A stretch of DNA of 64,000 nt, taken from the NCBI GenBank assembly GCA_019671005.1, contig CM033726.1, forward strand, positions 20,831,657-20,895,656, in the 5' to 3' direction. The stretch comes from Hibiscus mutabilis (Eukaryota > Streptophyta > Magnoliopsida > Malvales > Malvaceae). Positions 47,191 through 58,533 of the stretch are shown here, piece by piece (position 1 is the first letter of the stretch; the number at the start of each line of letters is the position of its first letter). A model generated the notes under the pieces. That model ran no database searches, was not told where the DNA came from, and worked only from the letters and a program-made list of their open reading frames with translations. The position numbers and the translations under genes were made by a program.

Positions 47191-48814
47191 TGTAAAGGTT
47201 TAGCGGGTTCTAGATACTAAAACAAGTTTGATATGGAGTTTTCAGTAAATACATGCCCCTAAGGTTTCATATTCCAATGTACTGATTGTATGACTTGATG
47301 CTGCTCCTCCTTAGTATAAGGCGAAATGAGACTAGAATAAGGAAAGTAAAACGGTAATGGATTTCGTTAGTTGACGAATCTTAGCGGGCAAGAAATAACC
47401 CATGGTGGATATGATACAGTAAAATAAGCCTGGAAGTTAGTTCTTGTTTATAATAAGTTATCTGCATAGTAAAGAGATGATACAATAATTATAATATACT
47501 CGGATACGAAGGAGTAAGAAGAAAAAGTATCTTTACTTTAGAAATATATATGTTTGAAGACAACAATGTCAGAATTGCTGTAGATGTAATCTGGCGATTT
47601 ACTCAAGATAAGTTAAGGATTGAAGTTATGATGGAAATAACTATGTAGTATCTTATTATAAGATGTTTGTACTGTCAATACATATAAGGGAGAATTAGAA
47701 AGTTAAGCAATGATACTATTGAGATGATTAGAAAAGAAATTAAGAAAGAAATTGACCTACAAAGAGATTATATTTGAAGCTCAAAAAGAAGATGTTAGGT
47801 ATGAATCAGTCAGAATACTAAAAGTAGTAAACTATATTGCAAGGATAATCAAAGTAAACATGGAAAGAGTTACAGTGTAGACTCCTCAAATGTTAGAAAA
47901 AAACCTTTGAAATGTCTTTAGATCAGACACAACCTAAGTAAGAAGGATTATTTTTTAAGGAAACATCAGTGTTACTAGATGTCAACTATAAGGTTTAAAA
48001 GATCAGGAAGACAAGAAATCTGGAATAAAAGTATGATGAAAGTGATATTTGAGTACATACTGAACAAGATTGGAAGTCTAATACCGATAAATAGTATTGA
48101 ACTGTTAACCAAAGAGTATTCAGAGAAGTAAACTAAGAGGTTAATTCTACCTGAATAGTTGACAGTAGAGCCTTATAAAGATAGGGCTAAAGTGTAATGG
48201 ATAAGCTAAGTTATCTTTTCAGAAAGGTTTTGATAAAGACAATCAGTAATAATAAGATGATGAGTATGACAAGCATTAAAATGATGTGAATTGATAGAAA
48301 AAGGTTTTCTAATGGTCTAAATGATCAAGTATTAGAAGATATTATGAAGATACCATTTCGAGAATCTGAAGTGTAATTGAGATAAGTTGGTTATCTGTGC
48401 ACAAGGTAAAAGCTCTTATAAGAAGAAACTTTTAAATTTTTAAAAGGAATTAGTTCCTTAATGAAGTCAAAGGAAGAGTGTTTAGATGAGGATTGTTTCG
48501 ACTAATTGATATTTCCATAGAAATGTTTCTAGACAAGAACAAAAGCCTCGGATCATAAGGGTTATAAAAATACCAATAGCAGTAACAATGAAATCAAGTA
48601 TGAACTTTTTTCGATTTTTACCTAGATTGAGCTACTTGGGCAGTAGGGGGATCAAGTACGATAACAAGAAGTACCTAAAAGGTTGTAACCTTCAGCAACT
48701 GTATATAATAAACCATTGGTTGTTTAAATGTTTAAGCTATTGAAAGCCTTAAATGTCAAAGCAAAAGATAAGTTACGATTGTTTATTTGAAAATGAAGGA
48801 TGATTTGTATAGGT
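47191..48814 (+). other. C internal region, no coding domain recognised
   Basis: About 1.6 kb of A-rich sequence with many stops in all plus-strand frames. I see no zinc knuckle, protease, RT or integrase motif. It could be heavily decayed pol or unrelated filler. Confidence 0.6.
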
Positions 48815-48935
48815 AAAAAAGGGAAAAATCACAAGGTCGAAGAAGCTACTTTGGAGGCTGAGAAGAAAATAAGGAAGTAATATCTGTAAATGTTTGGAAC
48901 AGATACTCGTTGAAAATTCGATGACAAATTTTTTT
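48815..48935 (+). pseudogene. C chromodomain remnant at end of internal region
   Basis: In one plus frame KGKNHKVEEATLEAEKK and then MFGTDT, with stops between, matches the chromodomain tail of chromovirus pol (type W.NH.VEEATWE.E). The frame runs to the PPT. It identifies C as a chromovirus derivative. Confidence 0.72.
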
Positions 48936-48948
48936 AAGGGGGAGGAAT
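48936..48948 (+). other. Polypurine tract of element C
   Basis: aagggggaggaat directly before TGTAATATCCC of the 3' LTR. Confidence 0.88.
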
Positions 48949-49168
48949 TGTAATATCCCAAATTTTGGCTAGTGACCAAAATGTAAATTCTGAAAGTTTT
49001 TGGGTTAAAAATATAAACTTTGGAAAAGTTTGGGGACTAAAGTGTAAATTTCCCCAATAAGTGATTTTATTCAGCATAAGGGTGAATCTGATCGAAATAA
49101 GAACCTTGATATCAGTTTTGAGAATTAAGATACAGTAGAAGGTATCTAATTCGGATCGAATAAAATTA

Positions 49169-49223
49169 GTAAGCGTGCTCGGGCCAGGGAAATACTAGGA
49201 TGAGTGACCTCTGGGAAGGTCCC
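49169..49223 (+). other. 5S-rRNA-like segment in C 3' LTR
   Basis: TAAGCGTGCTCGGGCCAGGG, then AATACTAGGATGAGTGACC, then TCTGGGAAGGTCC. Compared with plant 5S rRNA from memory, the spacing between the A-box and C-box regions is the same, and only scattered substitutions and one indel are seen. It is the best match of the four copies in the window. Confidence 0.8.
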
Positions 49224-49859
49224 ATAAAAGTGTTTCTAATCGATATTTTGGACTCAGTAAAAGTAAAGAATATTCGAATGGATTATCGATAAAGGATTTC
49301 TAAGAGAATTTTTATTCTATGGAGATTTTCGATAATTATCAAAATAGTAGACTGAGTTAGGAAAACTCATTCTAAGTTCAGGGAAAGGAAATTTTTATGA
49401 GAAGGTAGTGTGCATTTCCCGTATATGGAAATATATAATTTTTTGAATAAATCCGATAGCTCAAAAAGGTAAAATTGCAATAGAAGTATTTAATGAATAT
49501 CAGTGTATTAGATCGAATAGAAAATAAGAGACTGATCCAAAAGCCATGGAAAAGTCATAAAACAATATTTTATGAATATTTTATTATATTTAGTTGGATT
49601 CTAACTAGATTTAGTTGAATTTTTAGAAGAATGGAAAACTAGTAAATAAAAACTAGTTGGAGGGCAAATTGTTCATTTGGCCCCAATGGCAATTTTGAAA
49701 TATTAAAAGTTATATGGGAAATTTTGGAAAGAGGAAATGGGAGATTTAATCTTGACCCTTGATTGATGATAAGATCAATCTCAACCCTTGGATTAAAAGG
49801 GCATTTTAGTGATTTCACTATCTAAATGAATTTAAAATTTATTTATACAAGACAATTGA

Positions 49860-52800
49860 CAAAATTGGATGAAAAACAAAAGATGAAGACCATTTTTCAT
49901 CTTCAAATTTCGAAATATGAGGGGGAGAAAGAAAGAAAAATGGAGAAAAAATTTTCAAGTTCGACTCAAGCCCCGAAACTCGATTTTTAGGTAATCTCAT
50001 CAACTACAAAGTTGTTCTACTCTTCAAGCTCTATCTTTTGATGTCAATAATTCATGGAAAACATGATTTATTGATGATAATTTTGTATGAGAAGAAATTA
50101 GGGTTTATGGACTCAATTGGGGGTTTTGAGATTTTATGATTCCATGTTGAAATTCAAGTTGAAATCAAGCTTTTGCGATGTTAAAATCATGTTATTGAGT
50201 TGAGATTTAAACTTTACATGTTTTGATTATTATGAAGATTATTATGGTTTATGGATTCAAGTTTAATTTAGGGTTTGTGATGTTGAATTAATGATTTAGT
50301 AAGCTTGAATTGTTGTTTGGAAGAAAGATCCTAAATTAAAGGTATAGGGACCATTTCAAAAATTCTAAAAGTTAGAGGATTAATCTGAATTTTTATAATT
50401 TTGAAGTGTATTTATGTTATTAATGATGTTGGAGATGTGAAATTGATGTAGAATGCTAAACCGATGCTGAATTGAATTAGTGACCATTTTGACAATTTGT
50501 CAAAGTTAAGTGACCATTTTGGCAAGGGAGTTTTGGGTGAGGGTTAAATCTGATTTTTTGTTGAAATAATAGAATTAAGGTAGTAATGTTGAATTGTGGA
50601 CTAATTTGGAAAGTTAAAAAGCTTAAATCTTTATCTTTTCATTTTAGTGACTATTTTGGTAAATGAGGAAAATTAAAGGGAATTATTTTAGAATAATTAC
50701 TTGATGAAGATAGTGATAATTTGGTGGTTTAAAGCAACTAATTGGACTAAATTGAAAAGTATATAAGTAAGGAGAAGCTAGTATAAAGTTTGGAGTTATT
50801 TTTGGAAGTAGTGTAGAAAACTGGATTATGGCAGTAAGTTCAAAAATTCACCATAAATTCTACATAAATGGTTATATGGTAAATTTTATACCGATGTAAA
50901 GATTTGTTCGTCTAGTTTCGTTTTCAACAAACGAAAACTTATTTCGAGTTCCGAGTCAAAAGATATGGATTTTTAAGTGGTGAAAGGTCAGAAAATAGTA
51001 TGGCAGTCTGTTCCAAAATCAACACCAAAAATTGCATTTGAAATTTTGTCATAAATTGTACGAGTTGAATTTGGGCCATTAATTTATATGGATGAAAAGC
51101 TTATTGAATCTAGTTTCTTTTAGAACAAACGGAATTGAATTCTGAGTTAGTGCAAGCTGTCAAAAAATAAAATTTGAGACAATTTGTGTGTAATGTTGGT
51201 TAGCAAGGTTGGAGGAATTATTTGAAGATCAAAATGGTCATTAGGGACCAAAAATGAGTTTGTGGACAGTATAAGGAAGAAAAGAAATTTATGGAAATTT
51301 TTTTATGTTGAATGATTAGATAGCTTAATTGAAATATCGTTAGAAGTGAATCTAACAAATGTATATTTATATTCATGTGATAAATGAAGTTGGATCCGAA
51401 TCAAAGGAAGGTTCGAGGTACTATAAAAGGAAAGGATCAGTAGATCTTAGTGAGGCATATTAATAAATGGCCAAGGTGAGTGCATTTATATATTTTAAAA
51501 TGCAATTAGGAAGACTTGCGAATAGCCGACCTTCATTTAAAATAGTATTGCATTATCTATATATCTCAAGTTAATGTATGTTGCAATAAAGGTAAATTAA
51601 ATAGAATATGAAGTATGAATGGCTAATCTAAGAAATGATGATGATCTATGTTTACCATGAATATTTATGATGAAGCATGAAATATGAAATGTCTATATGT
51701 ATAATTGATTATGATGTTGAGTTGATGATGAAAGAAATGCACAAGTATTGTGTATGAGAGTCCATGCAAAATTGGATGAAAAACAAAAGATGAAGACCAT
51801 TTTCCATCTTCAAATTTCGAAATATGAGGGGGAGAAAGAAAGAAAAATGGAGAAAAATTTTCCAAGTTCGACTCAAGCCCCGAAACTCGATTTTCAAGTA
51901 ATCTCATCAACTACAAAGTTGTTCCACTCTTCAAGCTCTATCTTTTGATGTCAATAATTCATGGAAAACATGCTTGATTGATGATAATTTTGTATGAGAA
52001 GAAATTAGGGTTTATGGACTCAATTGGGGGGTTTGACATTTTATGATTCCATGTTGAAATTCAAGTTGAAATCAAGCTTTTGTGATGTTAAAATCATGTT
52101 ATGGAGTTGAGATTTAAACTTTACATGTTTTGATTATTATGAAGATTATTATGGTTTATGGATTCAAGTTTAATTTAGGGTTTGCGATGTTTAATGATTT
52201 AGTAAGCTTGAATTGTTGTTTGGAAGCAAGACCCTAAATTAAAGGTATAGGGACCTTTTCAAAAATTCTAAAAGTTAGAGGACTAATCTGAATTTTTGTA
52301 ATTTTGAAGTGTATTTATGTTATTAATGATGTTGGAGATGTGAAATTGATGTTAGAATGCTAAACCGATGTTGAATTGTATTAGTGACCATTTTGACAAT
52401 TCGTCAAAGTTAAGTGACCATTTTGGCAAGGGAGTTTTGGGTGAGGATTAAATCTGAATTTTTGTTGAAATAATAGAATTAAGGTAGTAATGTTGAATTG
52501 AGGACTAATTTGCAAAGTTAAAAAGCTTAAATCTTTATCTTTGCATTTTAGTGACTATTTCGGTAAAGGGGAAAATTGAAGGGAATTATTTTAGAATAAT
52601 TACTTGATGAAGATGGTGATAAGTTGGTGGTTTAAAGCAAGTAATTGGACTAAATTGAAATGTAGAGAAGGAGAAGTTAGTATAAAGCTTCGAGTTATTT
52701 ATGGAAGTAGTGTAGAAAACTAGATTATGGCAGTAAGTTCGAAAATTCACCATAAATTCTACATAAATGGTTAGATGATGAATTTTATACCGATGTAAAG

Positions 52801-53673
52801 ATTTATTCATATAGTTTCGTTTTCAAAAAACGGAAACTTATTTCGAGTTCCGAGTCAAAAGATATGGATTTTTAAGTGGTGAAAGGTCAGAAAACAGTAT
52901 GGCAGTATGTTCCAAAATCAACACTAAAAATTGAATTTGAAAATTTGTCATAATTCGTACGAGTTGAATTTGGGATACTAATTTATATGGATGAAAAGCT
53001 TATTGAATCTAGTTTCTTTCAGAACAAACGGAATTGAATTCCGAGCTTTAGATCATTTTATAGAAATAAATCTTCAAAGGTAGTGCAAGCTGCCAGAAAA
53101 GAAAATTTGAGACAATTTGTGTCTAATGTTGGTTAGCAAGGTTGGAGGAATTATTTGAAGATCAAAATGGTCATTAGGGACCAAAAATGAGTGTGTGGAC
53201 AGTATAAGGAAAGAAATTTATGGAAATTTTTTTATGTTGAATGATTAGATAGCTTAATTGAAATATTGTTGGAAGTGAATCTAACAAATGTATATTTATA
53301 TTCATGTGATAAATGAAGTTGGATCCGAATCAAATGAAGGTTCGAGGTACTATAAAAGGAAAAGATCAATAGAACTTAGTGAGACATATTAATAAATGGC
53401 CAAGGTGAGTGCATTTATATGTTTTAAAATGCAATTAGGAAGACTTGCGAATAGTCGACCTTCATTTAAAATAGTATTGCATTATCTATATATGTCGAGT
53501 TAATGTATGTTGCAATAAAGGTAAATTAAACAGAATATGAAGTATGAGTGGCTAATCTGAGAAATGATGATGATCTATGTTTACCATGAATATTTATGAT
53601 CAAGCAAGAAATATGAAATGTCTATATGTATAATTGATTATGATGTTGAGTTGATGATGAAAGAAATGCCCAA
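49860..53673 (+). repeat. 1.9-kb tandem duplication inside C 3' LTR
   Basis: The segment starting caaaattggatgaaaaac at 49860 starts again at 51767 (period 1907 bp) and the copies run in parallel to about 51740 and 53673. The first copy ends tatgagagtccatg, directly joined to the start of the second. The 5' LTR has only one copy, so the duplication arose in this LTR, during or after insertion. Confidence 0.88.
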
Positions 53674-53935
53674 GATGCCATAGATTCTTTAGCAGCTCCA
53701 CCCTCATGTTCATGTTATCAAATAGATATTGTGACAAAATGATTGTGTCACATGCACCCTGGGGATCGACGCCCACTGTGCCCGAGTGCACTGTCAAGGT
53801 GCTTCATGTTATGGGGAGCAAAGAGCATCCCCGAGTACGTACTCATCTTCACGTTCACGTTAGACACTACGGTATAATTTCAAGATGACTCACGTACCTT
53901 GATCTCATATAGCGTACTTTGGGCAATGATAAAAG

Positions 53936-54500
53936 AATCATGTCACGTAAATGAATCATGACATGTAAAGTAATCATGTTACGTATATGAATCATGTCAT
54001 GAATATGAACCATGCAATGTATATGAAATATGTCATGTATATGAACCATGCCATTAATACAGAACGTGCCATGTATATTAATTAAATCACGTATATGAAT
54101 CATGTCAGGTAAAAGAATCATGTCATGTAAATGAATCAAGTTATGTATATGAATCATGTCACCTATATGAATCATGACCTGCATACAAATTATGCTACGT
54201 ATATGAATTATGCCATGCATATGAATTATGCCATGTACACGTATCATGTTATGTATATGAATTAAGTCATGTATATGAATAATGTCATGTATATGAATCA
54301 TGCAACATATATGAATTATGACACGTATATGGATTCTGCCATTTATATAATTCATGCCACATATATGAATTATGTCATGTATATGAAGTATGTCATGTAT
54401 GTGAATTATGTTATATATGTATATATATCATGTCATGCATGTGAATTATACCATGTGTATGAAATATGCCATGTATGTGAACTATGCCATGTATATGATT
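53936..54500 (+). repeat. 18-bp minisatellite in C 3' LTR
   Basis: About 31 degenerate units of GAATCATGTCATGTATAT, the homologue of 45478-46030. The unit order is nearly the same in both LTRs, with point differences, so there has been little unit turnover since insertion. Confidence 0.88.
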
Positions 54501-55305
54501 TACTTGATAATGATAGAGTATTGGAAACTATACTAAGCATTTCTCTATAATACATGATATGATACATTGATCGACATAGCAAGCTTGATGGAATACCAGG
54601 TACGAATTATTGTTTACATAAATGATGATGCATTATATATATATGAAATATGGATAATGACAAGATTAAAATGAAGCAAGATACACCCTGGGGATCCAAG
54701 CCCATAGTGCAAAATACACTAACGAGGTGTTTTAATATAAGGAGCAAAGAACGTCCTTATATGAGGAGCAAAGAGCGTCCTCCAGATTATGTACTCAGAT
54801 AGCACTACGGTGTAGATAGGCTACGGGGTTTCCATGGGCCTCTAGCCAGACACGATGATAATAATAACAAGATGATACATGATTCATATGTTACATGTTA
54901 CTTGCTACATATGTTATATGATACATGAATAAGAAGTTACATGTCGCATGACCGAGAGGCACATGACATACATGATAGGAAGGTTACATGATATATGATA
55001 GAATACATGTTATGCAAATGATGGCATAAAGAAAGCATGACCATGATAGAGCACATGATATGCAAATGATTGCATAATGAAAGCATGACCATGATATAGT
55101 ACATGATATATAAATGATTACATGATGAAAGAATGTCCATGATAGAGAATATATTATGCTAACATGATTTATATGACAGTTATGATACATGACATATGTA
55201 CATTGTGATATACTTGCCATGTTATGGAGAAAACATAATGCACTTTTATATATGACATACTGCATTACATTATTTCATGTTTTTTAAAATAAATAAGTTT
55301 AACTG

Positions 55306-55351
55306 CCTTACTAAGTTCGTACTTAGCGTGTGATTGTTTCACACGTAGGTC
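55306..55351 (+). other. Paired-hairpin module in C 3' LTR
   Basis: CTAAGT-TCGT-ACTTAG and CGTGTGA-TTGTT-TCACACG, both stems intact as in the 5' LTR. Confidence 0.75.
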
Positions 55352-55636
55352 AAGTTGGAGCACTTGAAGAGGAGTCAAGCATGTTGTTCAAGCTACAATC
55401 TGCAGAACATCAGTAAGACATTCTAAATTATGACAATCTCTAGTGGGCATGTAAACTATTTACTTACTGATAGTATATGATGCATTAAATTGAATTATAA
55501 TGATAGTTTAAATAATCATCTAGACGATGAATCATATGGGGATAAAAAAATTTAAGCTTAACTTTCAGTAGCATGTTTAAGTAACATCTATAATGTATAT
55601 TCAACTACGAGTATACGTTATGGGTGTTACAGTGCC

Positions 55637-56560
55637 TTTCAGAACATTAGGCATAGTTACAAAATTTTCTCCCGCTTCTGCTCAACACACAGGCGTACGA
55701 CATTTCCTGCCATACAACACCTCATAAGGTGCCATATATATGCTAGCATGGTAACTGTTATTGTAAGCAAACTCCACTAACGACAACTACTTCTCCCACG
55801 TCCCCTGGTACACAATAGTACAACACCTCAGCATATCCTCGAGAACCTGAATCACGCGCTCCGATTGACCATCTGATTGAGGATGATACAAAGTACTAAA
55901 ATTCAACCGAGTTCACAAAGCACGATGCAAACTCACACAAAACCTTAAAGTGAATCGCGGATCCCTATCCGAAACTATAGATTTGGGCACCCCGTGCAAC
56001 CGCACAATCTTAGAGGTGTACAACTCAACCAACCTGTCCAAGCTATACGTAGTATGCACTGGCACAAAATGCACACACTTCATAAACTGATCAACAATCA
56101 CCCAAATGGAATCTCTTTTGGTCGGCGTCAAAGGAATCCCAGACACAAAATCAATGGTGATTCTTTCCCACTTCCATTTCAGTATTCTCAACGGTTGCAA
56201 CAAACCGAAAGGAAACTGATGCTCAGCTTTTACCCACTGACAAACCATACACCGAGCAACGAAATTAGCCATATCTTTCTTCAGTCCAACCCAATAGTAC
56301 TCTTCCTTCAACCCTCGATACATTTTTGTAATATTGGGATGCATAACAAAAGGACTAGCATGAGCCTCAGTCAAAATAGTATGCCTCAACTCTTCGTCTT
56401 CAGGCACCACTATTCGACCTTTGAAGCACAACACCCCATCATCACTGAAATGAAAATCCGTAGGATTCCCATCCCTGATATCTTCCACATAAGGTACCAA
56501 ACTCCCATCATACAGTTGCTTCTCCTTAATCATTTGTGACAAGGACTGCTTCACTTGTAA
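55637..56560 (-). pseudogene. B integrase, N-terminal and catalytic part
   Basis: The minus frame 55913-56764 includes the HHCC zinc finger (EAHASPFVMHP ... FVARCMVCQW), the first catalytic Asp region (WERITIDFVSGIPLT) and the second (PKSIVSDRDPRF). A frameshift near 55913 moves the rest, including SERVIQVLEDMLR with the third catalytic Glu and APYEVLYGRKCRTP, to another frame, with two stops. C is inserted just after it. All DDE positions survive in the DNA, but split between frames. Confidence 0.9.
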
Positions 56561-57033
56561 CTCAGCCAACAATCCACCATCACGTGTCAAACTCAAACGT
56601 GCAAACATAGCCCTCAACTCCACTGCTGCCTTCCTACTCAAAGCATCAACAACCATGTTAGCCTTACCCGGATGATACTCAATAGCTAGATCATAATCTT
56701 TCAACAACTCCAACAACCTACGCTGTCTTAGGTTCAATTCTTTTTGAGACATCAAATAGTTCAAATCTTATGATCCGTAAAAACCACACATTTCTCCCCA
56801 TAGAGGTAATGTCTCCAAATCTTCAGCGCAAACACAACCATGGCAAGCTCAAGATCATGAGTAGGATAGTTACATTCATGCACCTTCAACTGCCTAGATG
56901 TATACGCAACTACCTTACCCTCTTGCATCAACACGTAACCCATCCCAACATATGGCGCATCACTATAAACAACGAACTCCTTTCCCGATTCTAATTGAAC
57001 CAAGACTGGAGCTCGCGTCAAGGCTTCCTTCAA
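56561..57033 (-). pseudogene. B RNase H and linker
   Basis: Motifs: VVYSDAPYVGMG (first catalytic Asp; usual form YSDAS), THDLELAMVVFALKIWRH, CVVFTDHK, then LRQRRLLELLKDYDL and YHPGKANMVVDALSRK, the standard linker to integrase. A small frameshift at about 56762 divides the two frames. Confidence 0.9.
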
Positions 57034-57965
57034 CCTTTGAAAAGCTCACTGTCTTTCTTCTGTCCACTCAAACCGAACATTCTTCTGTAACAACTTAGTT
57101 AACGGAGCCGCCAAACTGGAGAACCCTTCCACAAACCTTCGGTAGTAACCCTTTTTTACTAAGGAAACTCCTAACCTCCGTTACAGACTTGGGCTCCTTC
57201 CAACTCATCACAGCCTCAACCTTATGCGGATCAACACAAATTCCCTTGGTTGACACAGCATGCCCGAGAAACACAACTTCCCTAAGCCAGAATTCACATT
57301 TGCTCAACTTGGCATACAACTAGTTCTCTAGCAACTTCTGAAGCACAATCCGCAAATGGCTATCATGATCTTCCTCGGTATGAGAGTGCACAAGGATATC
57401 ATCGATAAACACAACCACAAACTAGTCCAAAAACACATGAAACACACGGTTCATCATGTCCATAAAAGCAGCCGGTGTATTGGTCAAACCAAAAGGCATC
57501 ACCAAAAACTCGTAATGCTCGTACCTCGTACGAAAGGCAGTCTTGGGCACATCTACCTCCTTCACCTTCAACTGGTAATACCTATCTTAGAAAACACCGA
57601 GGCACCCTTGAACTGATTAAATAGATCATCTATCCATGGTAAGGGATACTTATTATTTATCATCAACTTATTCAATTACCGATAGTCTATACACATCCGC
57701 AACGTACCATCATTCTTCTTTACAAACAATATCGGTGCACCCCACGATGAAATACTAGGTCTAATGAAGCCTCGATCCAGCAACTCCTGTAGTTACATCT
57801 ATAGTTCCTTTAACTCCTTCGGGGCCATGCGATACAGTGCAATCGATACTGGTATCGTACCCGCAAAGACCTCGATGCCAAACTCAACCTCATGGTCTGG
57901 TGGCAACCCTGGCAACACTTCCGAAAAAATGACCGGAAACTCACAAACGATGTAAACATCTTGCA
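57034..57965 (-). pseudogene. B reverse transcriptase
   Basis: On the minus strand the catalytic motif FIDDIL is at about 57392-57409. The connection region has KCEFWLREVVFLGHAVSTKG and VDPHKVEAVMSW (57190-57319). CIDYR and LNKL motifs appear near 57660-57700 with stops. A frameshift near 57150 disrupts the FLG.. region. The order and spacing are those of Ty3/gypsy RT. Confidence 0.88.
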
Positions 57966-57981
57966 TCCTCAACTCTTTTGA

Positions 57982-58533
57982 TCAAGGATTCATAACATAG
58001 GCCAAGAAAGCCTGACATCCTGAATCCAACATTCGACTTGCTTTCAAAGCCGAAATAGTGTTAGACAAAAACTTGGCATTCTCGCTAGCAACCACCACCT
58101 CATAATCATTCGACAACCTCAAGGATATCTGTTTGGTCTCAAAATCCACCATAGCCTTATGTTCGGTCAACCAATCCATACCCAAAATCACATCAAAACC
58201 ATAGAATGGTAACTCCATTAGGTCTACAGCAAACACATATCCCTAAACCATCAGCGGACACCTACGATACAACCTCTTAACCACGACTGTCTCCCCAAGA
58301 GAACTAGTCACTTTAACACCCACATTAAGAATTTCAACAGATATATCAAGCAACTTAGCATGCTCACTCAAGATGTATGAATGAGTAGAACCGGAATCAA
58401 CTAACGAATACAATGACAAAGATTGTAGGGTAAAAGTACCTATAATCATATCGGTGTCATTGCGGCCCTCACGGTGCGCATACACCCTAGCCGGTCCACC
58501 TCTCTCAGGATGGATAGCAACGGTATGAGTCAC
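57982..58533 (-). pseudogene. B aspartic protease
   Basis: The upstream frame (58243-58533) has the retropepsin active site SLVDSGSTHSYIL, with Asp near 58398, following GRNDTDMIIGTFTL. The downstream frame has the conserved FDVILGMDWL motif and a stop or short frame break at about 58240. Both halves look otherwise conserved; the catalytic residues are intact. Confidence 0.88.

Larger units (their letters stand above)
42354..55631 (+). mobile_element. Element 'C': large-LTR, nearly non-coding Ty3/gypsy derivative inserted in B integrase
   Basis: 13.3-kb plus-strand element: 5' LTR 42354-47176 (4823 bp), internal 47177-48948 (1772 bp), 3' LTR 48949-55631 (6683 bp). The perfect target duplication and the presence of PBS and PPT show that it inserted as one unit. 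The internal region has only a decayed chromodomain tail and no gag, protease or RT that I can see, so C is a non-autonomous derivative of a chromovirus. The 3' LTR is longer because of a 1.9-kb internal tandem duplication. LTRs share the 5S-like segment and palindromic block with D. Confidence 0.92.
48949..55631 (+). repeat. C 3' LTR (6683 bp, internally duplicated)
   Basis: From TGTAATATCCC to GGTGTTACA. Aligned with the 5' LTR it has one extra copy of about 1.9 kb: 49860-51766 and 51767 to about 53673 are tandem copies. A 32-bp segment present in the 5' LTR (from about 45185) is missing at the end of the second copy. It includes the 5S-like segment (49169-49223), minisatellite (53936-54500), 48-bp repeats and hairpin module (55306-55351). 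Confidence 0.92.

Noticed and set aside
55994..56539. 181-codon plus-strand frame
   Set aside because: It is antisense to the integrase/RNase H of element B, where the minus frame has clear catalytic motifs.
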